A stretch of DNA of 64,000 nucleotides, taken from the NCBI GenBank assembly GCA_950097015.1, contig CATNEN010000037.1, forward strand, positions 1,116,001-1,180,000. Direction: 5' to 3'. Of the stretch, positions 47,601 to 52,088 are shown in pieces. The stretch comes from Macrostomum hystrix (Eukaryota > Platyhelminthes > Macrostomidae). A program made the position numbers and the translations under genes. A model generated the notes under the pieces. The model saw only the letters and a program-made list of their open reading frames with translations, ran no database searches and was not told where the DNA came from. Position 1 is the first letter of the stretch, and every line of letters begins with the position of its first letter.

Positions 47601-50209
47601 TGAGACAAACACATTCCACAGTGAAACACAAACACATTCCACAGTGAAACACAAACACATTCCACAGTGAAACACAAACACATTCCACAGTGAAACACAA
47701 ACACATTCCACGTGAGACAAACACATTCCACAGTGAAACACAAACACATTCCACAGTGAGACAAACACATTCCACAGTAAAACACAAACACATTCCACAG
47801 TGAAACACAAACACATTCCACAGTGAAACACAAACACATTCCACAGTGAAACACAAACACATTCCACGTGCGACAAACACATTCCACAGTGAAACACAAA
47901 CACATTCCACAGTGAAACACAAACACATTCCACAGTGAAACACAAACACATTCCACAGTGAAACACAAACACATTCCACAGTAAAACACAAACACATTCC
48001 ACAGTAAAACACAAACACATTCCACAGTGAAACACAAACACATTCCACAGTGAGACACAAACACATTCCATAGTGAAACACAAACACATTCCATAGTGAA
48101 ACACAAACACATTCCACGTGCGACAAACACATTCCACAGTGAAACACAAACACATTCCACAGTGAAACACAAACACATTCCACAGTGAAACACAAACACA
48201 TTCCACAGTGAAACACAAACACATTCCACAGTGAAACACAAACACATTCCACAGTGAAACACAAACACATTCCACAGTGAGACACAAACATATTCCACAG
48301 TGAAACACAAACATATTCCACAGTGAAACACAAACATATTCCACAGTGAAACACAAACACATTCCACAGTGCCATGTAAGCACATTCCACAGTAAAACAA
48401 AAACACATTCCACAATGAGACACAAATGCACTACCTGCGAATCTGTGCAATGAAACAGCTCCCCATTCCACAGCAGGAGCCGACGCCTCTGATCCTCTCC
48501 GCCGTCGCTGTCGAGCCACTCAGCCGGCTGCAGGCGTGGCTGCAGGCCTCGCTGATGCAGCACGCATCCAGCTAGGTGAAGCCGTCCCGCTGACATCCTT
48601 GACAGGCCGTCAGGGCCGCGATTTGACCAGCACTCCCGAGACAGGTCCAACTGTGCGAGGATTGATTGAGCAGGTGAGAATCGGTTGATTGAGAACATAT
48701 TGGAGATTAAAAACTAAAGGGATATTGAGCACACGTGGGATATTGAGTCTAATCTCAGTGTCTAATCTCAGTGGCTAATCTCAGTGTCTAATCTCAGTGT
48801 CAAATCTCAGTGTCTAATCTAGGAGTCTAATCTCAGTGTCTAATCTCAGTGGCTAATCTCAGTCTCTAATCTCAGTGTCTAATCTCAGTGTCTAATCTCA
48901 GTGTCTAATCTCAGTGTCTAATCTCAGTCTCTAATCTCAGTGTCTAATCTCAGTGTCTAATCTCAGTGTCTAATCTCAGTGTCTAATCTCAGTGTCTAAT
49001 CTCAGTGTCTAATCTCAGTGTCTAATCTCAGTGTCTAATCTCAGTGTCTAATCTCAGTGTCTAATCTCAGTGTCTAATCTCAGTGTCAAATCTCAGTGTC
49101 AAATCTCAGTGTCTAATCTCAGTGTCAAATCTCAGTGTCTAATCTCAGTGTCTAATCTCAGTGTCTAATCTCAGTCTCTAATCTCAGTGTCTAATCTCAG
49201 TGTCTAATCTCAGTCTCTAATCTCAGTGTCTAATCTCAGTGTCTAATCTCAGTGTCTAATCTCAGTGTCTAATCTCAGTGTCTAATCTCAGTGTCTAATC
49301 TCAGTGTCTAATCTCAGTGTCTAATCTCAGTGTCTAATCTCAGTGTCAAATCTCAGTGTCAAATCTCAGTGTCTAATCTCAGTGTCTAATCTCAGTGTCT
49401 AATCTCAGTCTCTAATCTCAGTGTCTAATCTCAGTGTCTAATCTCAGTGTCTAATCTCAGTGTCTAATCTCAGTGTCGAATCTCAGTGTCTAATCTCAGT
49501 GTCTAATCTCAGTGTCAAATCTCAGTGTCAAATCTCAGTGTCAAATCTCAGTGTCTAATCTCAGTGTCTAATCTCAGTCTCTAATCTCAGTGTCTAATCT
49601 CAGTGTCTAATCTCAGTGTCTAATCTCAGTGTCTAATCTCAGTGTCTAATCTAGGAGTCTAATCTCAGTGTCTAATCTCAGTGGCTAATCTCAGTGTCTA
49701 ATCTCAGTGTCTAATCTCAGTGTCTAATCTCAGTCTCTAATCTCAGTGTCTAATCTCAGTGTCTAATCTCAGTGTCAAATCTCAGTGTCTAATCTCAGTG
49801 TCTAATCTCAGTGTCTAATCTCAGTGTCTAATCTCAGTGTCTAATCTCAGTGTCTAATCTCAGTGTCTAATCTCAGTGTCAAATCTCAGTGTCAAATCTC
49901 AGTGTCTAATCTCAGTGTCAAATCTCAGTGTCTAATCTCAGTGTCTAATCTCAGTGTCTAATCTCAGTATCTAATCTCGGTGTCTAATCTCAGTATCTAA
50001 TCTCAGTGTCTAATCTCAGTGTCTAATCTCAGTGTCTAATCTCAGTGTCTAATCTCAGTATCTAATCTAATAGTAGAATCCCAGAGCCTAATCCCAGAGA
50101 AAAATCCCAGAGTCTAAAGCCAAGGCCGCTCGCTCACCTGACTGAGTTTGCATTGGCGCCCATCGGAACATTGGTCAGTGCAGCATAGCAGGGCAAAGAT
50201 GCCACACAT
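11468..50209 (-). CDS. ASNSD1: asparagine synthetase domain-containing protein 1, complete, 11 exons
   Basis: This is an ASNSD1 orthologue: an N-terminal class II glutamine amidotransferase fold joined to an asparagine-synthetase-like PP-loop domain. I assembled exons 50138-50209, 48435-48650, 46988-47110, 45011-45594, 38933-39164, 30667-30701, 30203-30356, 29857-29924, 19983-20066, 13076-13166 and 11468-11686. All phases agree and the sum is 1878 nt (625 aa plus stop); vertebrate ASNSD1 is about 640 aa. Cys2 of MCGIFA is the amidotransferase nucleophile position. RGPD is at 35-38, WNGELF at 85-90, the ATP-binding SGGVDS at 318-323, then [45 protein letters not shown] and the family-specific end [13 protein letters not shown]. 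The cellular substrate of ASNSD1 is not established. Coding is about 1.9 kb of 38.7 kb. Every intron holds a tandem array, and intron 8 contains a GPCR gene on the other strand. Confidence 0.95.
11808..12950. repeat. 24-bp minisatellite in ASNSD1 intron 10, with 429-bp higher-order repeat
   Basis: The unit contains GGGTCAGGAGTAGGTCATGG followed by GAAT. Landmark variants (GGTCATAGGA at 11871 and 12300; TCATAATGAG at 12161 and 12590) recur at exactly 429 bp. The distal part (12690-12900) is homogenised to a GATGTGTCAGGAGTTGGTCA type. Confidence 0.9.
13076..13166 (-). CDS. ASNSD1: ASNSD1 exon 10
   Basis: The acceptor is TTTACCTACAG. It encodes [20 protein letters not shown], a highly conserved ASNSD1 block. 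The donor is GTGCTA, a weak site, but both phase and homology require it. Confidence 0.92.
13520..13790. repeat. 20-bp minisatellite in ASNSD1 intron 9
   Basis: The unit is GTGACACTGTGAGTGAGAGA or its GAGTGAGT form, about 13 copies, with the two types partly alternating. Confidence 0.88.
13801..17733. repeat. 23-bp purine-rich minisatellite, about 171 copies, ASNSD1 intron 9
   Basis: The unit contains AGAAGAGGCAGTGAGGGAGA followed by GTT. It is the longest uninterrupted array here. Three sub-types are scattered through it: GAGGCAGT (main), GAGCCAGT, and TTTGAAGGGGCAGT. The plus strand is strongly G/A-biased, so ASNSD1 pre-mRNA is C/U-rich here. Confidence 0.95.
17734..18261. other. intron 9 spacer, nothing recognised
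   Basis: AT-rich spacer between two arrays. A short plus-strand frame (17806-18012) has no recognisable features. A TACGCTCGTA decamer is at 18246-18255. Confidence 0.4.
18262..19435. repeat. 44-bp minisatellite in ASNSD1 intron 9, about 26 copies
   Basis: The unit contains GGGATTTGGGATTCGTTTCA followed by GTGGGACTTAGGATTTTTAC. Copies diverge at the proximal edge and are homogeneous in the centre. Confidence 0.9.
19983..20066 (-). CDS. ASNSD1: ASNSD1 exon 9
   Basis: The acceptor is TTGCAATTCAG. It encodes a short helix ending [14 protein letters not shown], matching the RNLGRDDR block of the family. The donor is GTGAGC. It enters and leaves in phase with exons 8 and 10. Confidence 0.92.
20067..21798. 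other. ASNSD1 intron 8, upstream of the nested GPCR
   Basis: AT-rich, with a SINE fragment at 21372-21432. CTTTATAATC near 21715 could serve as a TATA-like element for the GPCR, but its position relative to a start site is unknown. No other gene seen. Confidence 0.4.
21372..21432 (-). repeat. SINE fragment (palindromic core)
   Basis: GGCTGCGTACAACTGTTTAG followed by TCCATGGACTGG matches the body of the copy at 50440-50662. No tRNA-like head is present. Confidence 0.5.
21799..21883 (+). CDS. GPCR exon 1 (putative start)
   Basis: ATG opens [20 protein letters not shown] and ends at donor GTGAGT in phase 1. It is not a signal peptide. Linkage to exon 3 is inferred from phase and order. Confidence 0.55.
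21799..29219 (+). CDS. rhodopsin-family GPCR, NPF/NPY-receptor type, 4 exons, nested in ASNSD1 intron 8
   Basis: A seven-helix receptor assembled from 21799-21883, 23282-23384, 23925-24889 and 28666-29219 (568 aa). Exon 3 could instead start at 23862, also in phase (589 aa). The N-terminus has three N-glycosylation sites (NLT, NYS, NGS). TM1 carries SNLLVA, TM2 [11 protein letters not shown]3 Cys plus VDRYR (24373-24381), the second loop [10 protein letters not shown]5 [21 protein letters not shown]6 [12 protein letters not shown] after [11 protein letters not shown], and TM7 [13 protein letters not shown] (28743-28757). Cys-x-x-x-WP, RTN-LLISI and SAC-NP-LYGWLN resemble invertebrate NPF receptors; that is family knowledge, not an alignment. 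The usual TM4 Trp is absent. The C-tail is Asp-rich. Exons 1-2 joining to the receptor rests on phase only. Confidence 0.85.
23282..23384 (+). CDS. GPCR exon 2 (N-terminal, Cys-rich)
   Basis: The acceptor is TGTCTATTTTTAG, the donor GTAAGT. It encodes [17 protein letters not shown], clearly coding in base composition, with one glycosylation site. I do not recognise the sequence outside this gene. Confidence 0.6.
23925..24889 (+). CDS. GPCR exon 3 (TM1 to TM6)
   Basis: The preferred acceptor is TTCAACTACAG. The alternative TTCTTTCAG at 23861 adds 21 codons in the same frame, including an ATG at 23863 that could be an alternative start. It carries TM1-TM6 including DRY. The donor is GTAAGC, phase 1. 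Confidence 0.88.
24890..28165. other. GPCR intron 3 (also ASNSD1 intron 8), no certain gene
   Basis: 3.3 kb without a recognised gene. Two short open stretches are more coding-like than the rest. 25681-25867 starts ATG and ends at a GTTAGT donor, product rich in Ser, Pro and Arg. 27239-27403 starts [20 protein letters not shown]. Neither matches a family I know. A CATG-rich stretch lies at 25030-25110. Confidence 0.35.
27239..27403 (+). other. 55-codon open frame, coding-like start, unrecognised
   Basis: The charged start [20 protein letters not shown] followed by RTR runs up to a GTAAAC donor-like site at 27307, after which the composition becomes AT-rich. The frame is open upstream to about 27187. 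It could be an orphan exon in the GPCR intron. Confidence 0.22.
28166..28440. repeat. 46-bp minisatellite, about 6 copies
   Basis: The word CAGTCGCTTTTTAGACGTT recurs at 28182, 28228, 28274, 28320 and 28366, followed by CAC(A/G)AGAGGATGTTTA. It is the only array found in ASNSD1 intron 8. Confidence 0.85.
28666..29219 (+). CDS. GPCR exon 4 (TM7 and C-tail)
   Basis: The acceptor is AAAAACACAG. It encodes TM7 with NPYLY, an eighth-helix region [13 protein letters not shown] with a possible palmitoylated Cys, then about 140 residues of low-complexity acidic and basic tail ending in TAG (29217-29219). Confidence 0.88.
29313..29318 (+). terminator. polyadenylation signal of the GPCR gene
   Basis: AATAAA lies 94 nt after the GPCR stop. 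Further AATAAA copies follow in an AAAT tract near 29375-29395. Confidence 0.65.
29857..29924 (-). CDS. ASNSD1: ASNSD1 exon 8
   Basis: The acceptor is CTCGCCCGCAG. It encodes [19 protein letters not shown], the conserved GADE block. The donor is GTTTCT, phase 2. Confidence 0.95.
29957..30180. repeat. 21-bp minisatellite filling ASNSD1 intron 7
   Basis: The unit contains CACCTACCCCGTCAGACTTC, about 10 nearly identical copies. It takes up most of the 278-bp intron. Confidence 0.92.
30203..30356 (-). CDS. ASNSD1: ASNSD1 exon 7
   Basis: The acceptor is AAATCGTAG. It encodes [17 protein letters not shown], diagnostic of ASNSD1. The donor is GTTTGA, phase 0. Confidence 0.95.
30398..30622. repeat. 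29-bp minisatellite in ASNSD1 intron 6
   Basis: The unit contains GTGTCTCGTAGGGTGTCAGA followed by TGAGTCTAG, about 7 copies in a 310-bp intron. Confidence 0.9.
30667..30701 (-). CDS. ASNSD1: ASNSD1 exon 6 (35-nt microexon)
   Basis: The acceptor is TTGTTTCAG, the donor GTATTG. It encodes [11 protein letters not shown] plus two bases of Arg, matching the I-V-EEL helix of the family. The short size is forced by phase and by homology on both sides. Confidence 0.85.
30872..31097. repeat. 21-bp minisatellite, left part, interrupted by a Helitron
   Basis: The unit contains CACTGAATCTGTACACAATG, with CACTTAATCTGCAC variants. It is the same array as 33516-36541. The break at 31097 is the Helitron insertion point. 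Confidence 0.95.
31098..33515 (+). mobile_element. Helitron 1, non-autonomous, inserted in the 21-bp array
   Basis: A 2418-bp element starts TCTATATATATAAAAG and ends GCTAG. The hairpin TGCCC/GGGCA (33485-33504) lies 11 nt before the terminus, the classical Helitron 3' end. The flanks are A at 31097 and T at 33516, the A/T target typical of Helitrons, with no target duplication. Joining the flanks gives CACTATATCACTT, a word found in uninterrupted units of the same array (for example around 33606-33618). Inside are remnants of a Rep/helicase gene. It sits in ASNSD1 intron 5, antisense to ASNSD1. Confidence 0.93.
31658..33380 (+). pseudogene. Helitron Rep/Pif1 helicase remnant, frameshifted and truncated
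   Basis: The first segment (to 32080) has DGYPLYRRR and [20 protein letters not shown], the zone after the HUH nuclease core. The nuclease itself is missing. After a frame change it continues at 32037-32381 ([15 protein letters not shown]), then at 32410-32976 with [20 protein letters not shown] and the Walker A loop GGTGKK (near 32690). A second frame change leads to 32898-33380 with Walker B LIVWDEC and [13 protein letters not shown]. The gene stops just after ADVDWLSE, losing all C-terminal helicase motifs. It cannot make an active transposase. Confidence 0.88.
33516..36541. repeat. 21-bp minisatellite, right part, with higher-order structure
   Basis: About 144 copies of the unit seen at 30872-31097. 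A GTAAACTATG variant at 34957 recurs at 35734, a 777-bp period (37 units). A second, 231-bp (11-unit) duplication relates 34341-34529 to 34572-34760. A frame of over 1000 codons on the minus strand comes from the unit length of 21 and is not a gene. Confidence 0.95.
36542..37041. other. intron 5 spacer, nothing recognised
   Basis: Unassigned sequence between two arrays in ASNSD1 intron 5. Confidence 0.4.
37042..38815. repeat. 19-20-bp minisatellite in ASNSD1 intron 5, with 640-bp higher-order repeat
   Basis: The unit is GATCTGAGGATCAGTTGGGG or one G shorter, with GATGGGG, GCGG and GAGA endings. The rare variant TGTGGAGCAG at 37589, 38229 and 38605 marks block duplications of 640 and 376 bp. 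Confidence 0.92.
38933..39164 (-). CDS. ASNSD1: ASNSD1 exon 5
   Basis: The acceptor is CTCACCACAG. It encodes [11 protein letters not shown], then a variable Lys/Arg-rich insert, then [20 protein letters not shown]. The donor is GTGAGT, phase 0. Confidence 0.95.
39197..40212. repeat. 33-bp minisatellite in ASNSD1 intron 4, about 30 copies
   Basis: The unit contains AGCCAATCAGGTTAGCTTTT followed by CAAGACATCCTTC, with ACACTTC, ATGCTTC and ACCCTTC sub-types. Confidence 0.92.
40213..40762. other. intron 4 spacer, nothing recognised
   Basis: AT-rich. A TACGCTCGTA decamer lies at 40281-40290. GATTATCGCCTA is repeated twice near 40450-40473. Confidence 0.4.
40763..41222. repeat. 24-bp minisatellite in ASNSD1 intron 4, about 19 copies
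   Basis: The unit contains AATGAGTTGAGAATATGAGC followed by AGTC. Confidence 0.92.
41565..43018. repeat. 24-bp minisatellite in ASNSD1 intron 4, about 55 copies
   Basis: The unit contains GATTCTAGGCTAGGCTCTAG followed by CTGC; the main alternative ends TTTCTTC. The left edge (41565-41690) is an older 30-bp form with CCTGCTGCGATTCTACATTA. Confidence 0.92.
43019..43624. other. intron 4 spacer with ATT microsatellite
   Basis: A short ATT/TTA tract lies near 43050-43095. The rest is unassigned. Confidence 0.4.
43625..43895. repeat. 30-bp minisatellite in ASNSD1 intron 4, about 9 copies
   Basis: The unit contains GGTGCTCACCACGATGGCAC followed by TGACCCAAAA. It is coding-like on both strands only because 30 is divisible by three. 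Confidence 0.9.
43896..44324. other. intron 4 spacer, nothing recognised
   Basis: AT-rich unassigned sequence with a short GA tract near 43972-43990. Confidence 0.4.
44325..44815. repeat. 18-bp G-rich minisatellite in ASNSD1 intron 4
   Basis: The unit is GGGTGAGAGGGAGGGGTG with GTCAGAGGG and GACAGGGACAGG variants. Closely spaced GGG runs on the plus strand fit G-quadruplex patterns throughout. This strand is the template for ASNSD1. Confidence 0.9.
45011..45594 (-). CDS. ASNSD1: ASNSD1 exon 4 (end of amidotransferase part, start of PP-loop)
   Basis: The acceptor is ATTCCCCCGCAG. It encodes [15 protein letters not shown] at the start and [18 protein letters not shown] at the end, the latter being the ATP pyrophosphatase P-loop. 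The donor is GTAAGC, phase 2. At 584 nt it is by far the longest exon. Confidence 0.96.
45640..45836 (-). repeat. tRNA-derived SINE copy in ASNSD1 intron 3
   Basis: On the minus strand a tRNA-like head has an A box TAGCCTAGTGG (45819-45829) and a B box GGGTTCGATTC (45776-45786). A body follows, carrying CATTTAACAGCTGGGTGAA (read on plus) and the perfect palindrome CAGTCCATGGACTG (45667-45680). The order of parts matches the copy at 50440-50662. Confidence 0.78.
46038..46175 (-). repeat. degenerate SINE copy in ASNSD1 intron 3
   Basis: It keeps the core TAAGTCCATGGACTGGGG and, on the minus strand, a B-box-like GAGTTCGAATCTC. The A box is not recognisable. Confidence 0.55.
46527..46978. repeat. 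13-bp minisatellite in ASNSD1 intron 3, opposite orientation to intron 1
   Basis: The plus-strand unit GAGATTAGACACT occurs in about 34 copies. It ends about 10 nt from the exon 3 donor. It is the reverse complement of the intron 1 array at 48748-50090. Confidence 0.93.
46988..47110 (-). CDS. ASNSD1: ASNSD1 exon 3
   Basis: The acceptor is CAACATCCACAG. It encodes [13 protein letters not shown] and [12 protein letters not shown], the end of the amidotransferase fold. The donor is GTAAGG. Phase 0 at both ends. Confidence 0.95.
47205..48425. repeat. 23-bp minisatellite in ASNSD1 intron 2, about 54 copies
   Basis: The unit contains CATTCCACAGTGAAACACAA followed by ACA, with a 20-bp variant CATTCCACGTGAGACAAACA interspersed. 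It fills almost the whole 1324-bp intron, from about 10 nt after the donor. Confidence 0.93.
48435..48650 (-). CDS. ASNSD1: ASNSD1 exon 2
   Basis: The acceptor is CCTCGCACAG. It encodes [18 protein letters not shown] and LLLWNGELF, both glutamine-amidotransferase motifs. The donor is GTAGTG. Phase 0 at both ends. Confidence 0.95.
48748..50090. repeat. 13-bp minisatellite in ASNSD1 intron 1, about 100 copies
   Basis: The plus-strand unit CTAATCTCAGTGT (variants CAAATCTC, CTCTAATC) is the exact complement of the intron 3 unit. A stray pair of units lies outside the gene near 50677-50694. Confidence 0.93.
50138..50209 (-). CDS. ASNSD1: ASNSD1 exon 1 (start, catalytic Cys)
   Basis: The ATG at 50207-50209 encodes [10 protein letters not shown]. 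Position 2 Cys is the expected N-terminal nucleophile after Met removal. It has 24 codons and donor GTGAGC, phase 0. Confidence 0.94.
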
Positions 50210-51660
50210 TTATTTTTGAAGCGGTTTCTCTTTATTATTATATTATAATTACGATAATGCGCTGAATTATTGTTTTCCGGAAACTGAAAATCAGCTGAAA
50301 TTTTAATTGAAACACTTAGCCTCTTTAACATTCGAGGACGAAATTCTAGAAAATGTAGTCATCAAGTACAAAACATAATAATAATACTAATAGATTACCT
50401 CTGACCTGATTGAGCCCACAGCTGTGCCAATAAGGGACGCATCTGAAGGCTGCGTACGGCTGTTCAGTCCGTGGACTGGGAGCGGCACCACAAGTACTTT
50501 TAATTACCCCAGCTAATGCTGCTATCCATTTAACAGCTGGTGAAAATGAATCAATTTATTGTTGACTGTCATGCTAAACGACAGTCAAATTTTTCAGCGG
50601 AGTCGGGAATCGAACCCGTGACCTTCAAATCGCGAGTCCGAAGGTCTGACAGCTAAGCTAGAAGACAATGAATCACAGTATCTAATCTCAGTGTCCATGG
50701 ACTAATATACACGAAAGAAGGATCCAAAAGGATCTGATTGAGAGGTTCTTGAAGGTAAGATGTTGGTGGTTCAAAAAGTATTGTGGACTACATGAATTGA
50801 CTGGAACAGCACATTGTTCAGATGTGATTTTTCCAAAAGCCCAAATTTAGATATTGGTATGCCCTATCCCTAGCGACCCGATAACAGAATGACAAATGAA
50901 AGACCAGAACGAAATTCCATTGTATCTGGGGGCTTGGCGTTGCTTACAGTATAGACAATCATTCAGTAAGGGAAAAAGTAAAAATAAGCAGCTGTATAGA
51001 GACTGAAACTAAAAAACTTTGGACTATTTTCTGCATCAGTGGCTCGCCCAGCTTGGTCGAAGTTGCAGAATCGAAAAAATCTGGGGAAAAAACTAAATCC
51101 GTTTGCAGCCGCAGGTAACTAGGGACAGGGATATTTGTTCGGGACAAAGTTTTTTTGCGCATTTTCTGCTACTTCACCCCGCAATGGCAATGTTAATTCT
51201 GGTTGCGCTTATTTTGAACAGTGGCCTGAACTAATCAAATATATGACCGAACAATAATTACATGTAGTCATCAGCAAACACTAGCCTCAGCTCGTACGCT
51301 CGTAGCTATAAAAAACCTCAGTACTGAACTTGTCCATCGATCCAACAGCAAGATAGCTTTGTTACTGCCCCAACGTAAAATTCTGTAACAAGTAACGGAT
51401 AACATCTATGCTTTAATTCAGGATAATAAAAGATGGTTGGACCTGAAGGACACTAGAAAATGTTTGTTCAAGAAAAAAACTATCTCAGTTCTCAAGACCA
51501 AACCAAGTACCACAGAAACAAAAATTGTTAGATGCCATTTTTGTCAGAATGAGGCATCTTTTTTCAAGTAAAACAGAGACAAATACAGACACACACACAA
51601 ACACACAAGCAACTAGGATTTTTCCAGTTTTGTCAACAAAACATAGCACAGATAGTTTAG
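50210..51660. other. 5' flank of ASNSD1, no other gene recognised
   Basis: It holds the SINE at 50440-50662, stray 13-bp units, a TACGCTCGTA decamer (51295-51304) and AT-rich sequence. I do not see a clear core promoter. Confidence 0.4.
50440..50662 (-). repeat. tRNA-derived SINE, best-preserved copy
   Basis: On the minus strand the A box is TAGCTTAGCTG (50650-50660) and the B box GGGTTCGATTC (50607-50617). A middle region with ATTTAACAGCTGGTGAA (plus) follows, and then the core CAGTCCGTGGACTG (50465-50478). The head-to-body order equals the 45640-45836 copy. Confidence 0.78.
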
Positions 51661-51664
51661 TATA

Positions 51665-52088
51665 ATCTCACGACCAGACGAACGACCAGAAACATTTCAA
51701 CAACGACCAGAAACCTTTCATCAACGACCAGAAACGTTTCATCAACGACCAGAAACATTTCAACAACGACCAGAAACGTTTCATCAACGACCAGAAACAT
51801 TTCAACAACGACCAGAAACGTTTCATCAACGACCAGAAACGTTTCATTAACGACCAGAAACATTTCATCAACGACCAGAAACGTTTCATCAAAGACCAGA
51901 AACGTTTCATCAACGACCAGAAGCGTTTCATCAACGACCAGAAACGTTTCATCAACGACCAGAAGCGTTTCATCAACGACCAGAAACGTTTCATCAACGA
52001 CCAGAAACGTTTCATCAACGACCAGAAGCGTTTCATCAACTACCAGAAACGTTTCATCAACAACTAGAAACGTTTCGTCAACTACGAG
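51665..52088. repeat. 21-bp minisatellite, about 20 copies
   Basis: The unit contains GACCAGAAACGTTTCATCAA, with AACATTTCAACAAC variants. It runs directly into the 42-bp array. Confidence 0.92.

Noticed and set aside
47162-48698. Three overlapping frames of over 400 codons rich in Cys, Val and Phe
   Set aside because: These read through ASNSD1 intron 2 (23-bp array). Only 48435-48650 is a real exon, in a frame fixed by homology.
50210-50440. Upstream ORF encoding an ASDURF-like prefoldin protein, known from vertebrate ASNSD1 transcripts
   Set aside because: No coiled-coil-like frame is visible in the 5' flank. A separate 5' exon cannot be excluded.
50601-50665. Functional tRNA gene near the ASNSD1 start
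   Set aside because: Same reasoning as above: it is continuous with a shared SINE body and palindromic core.
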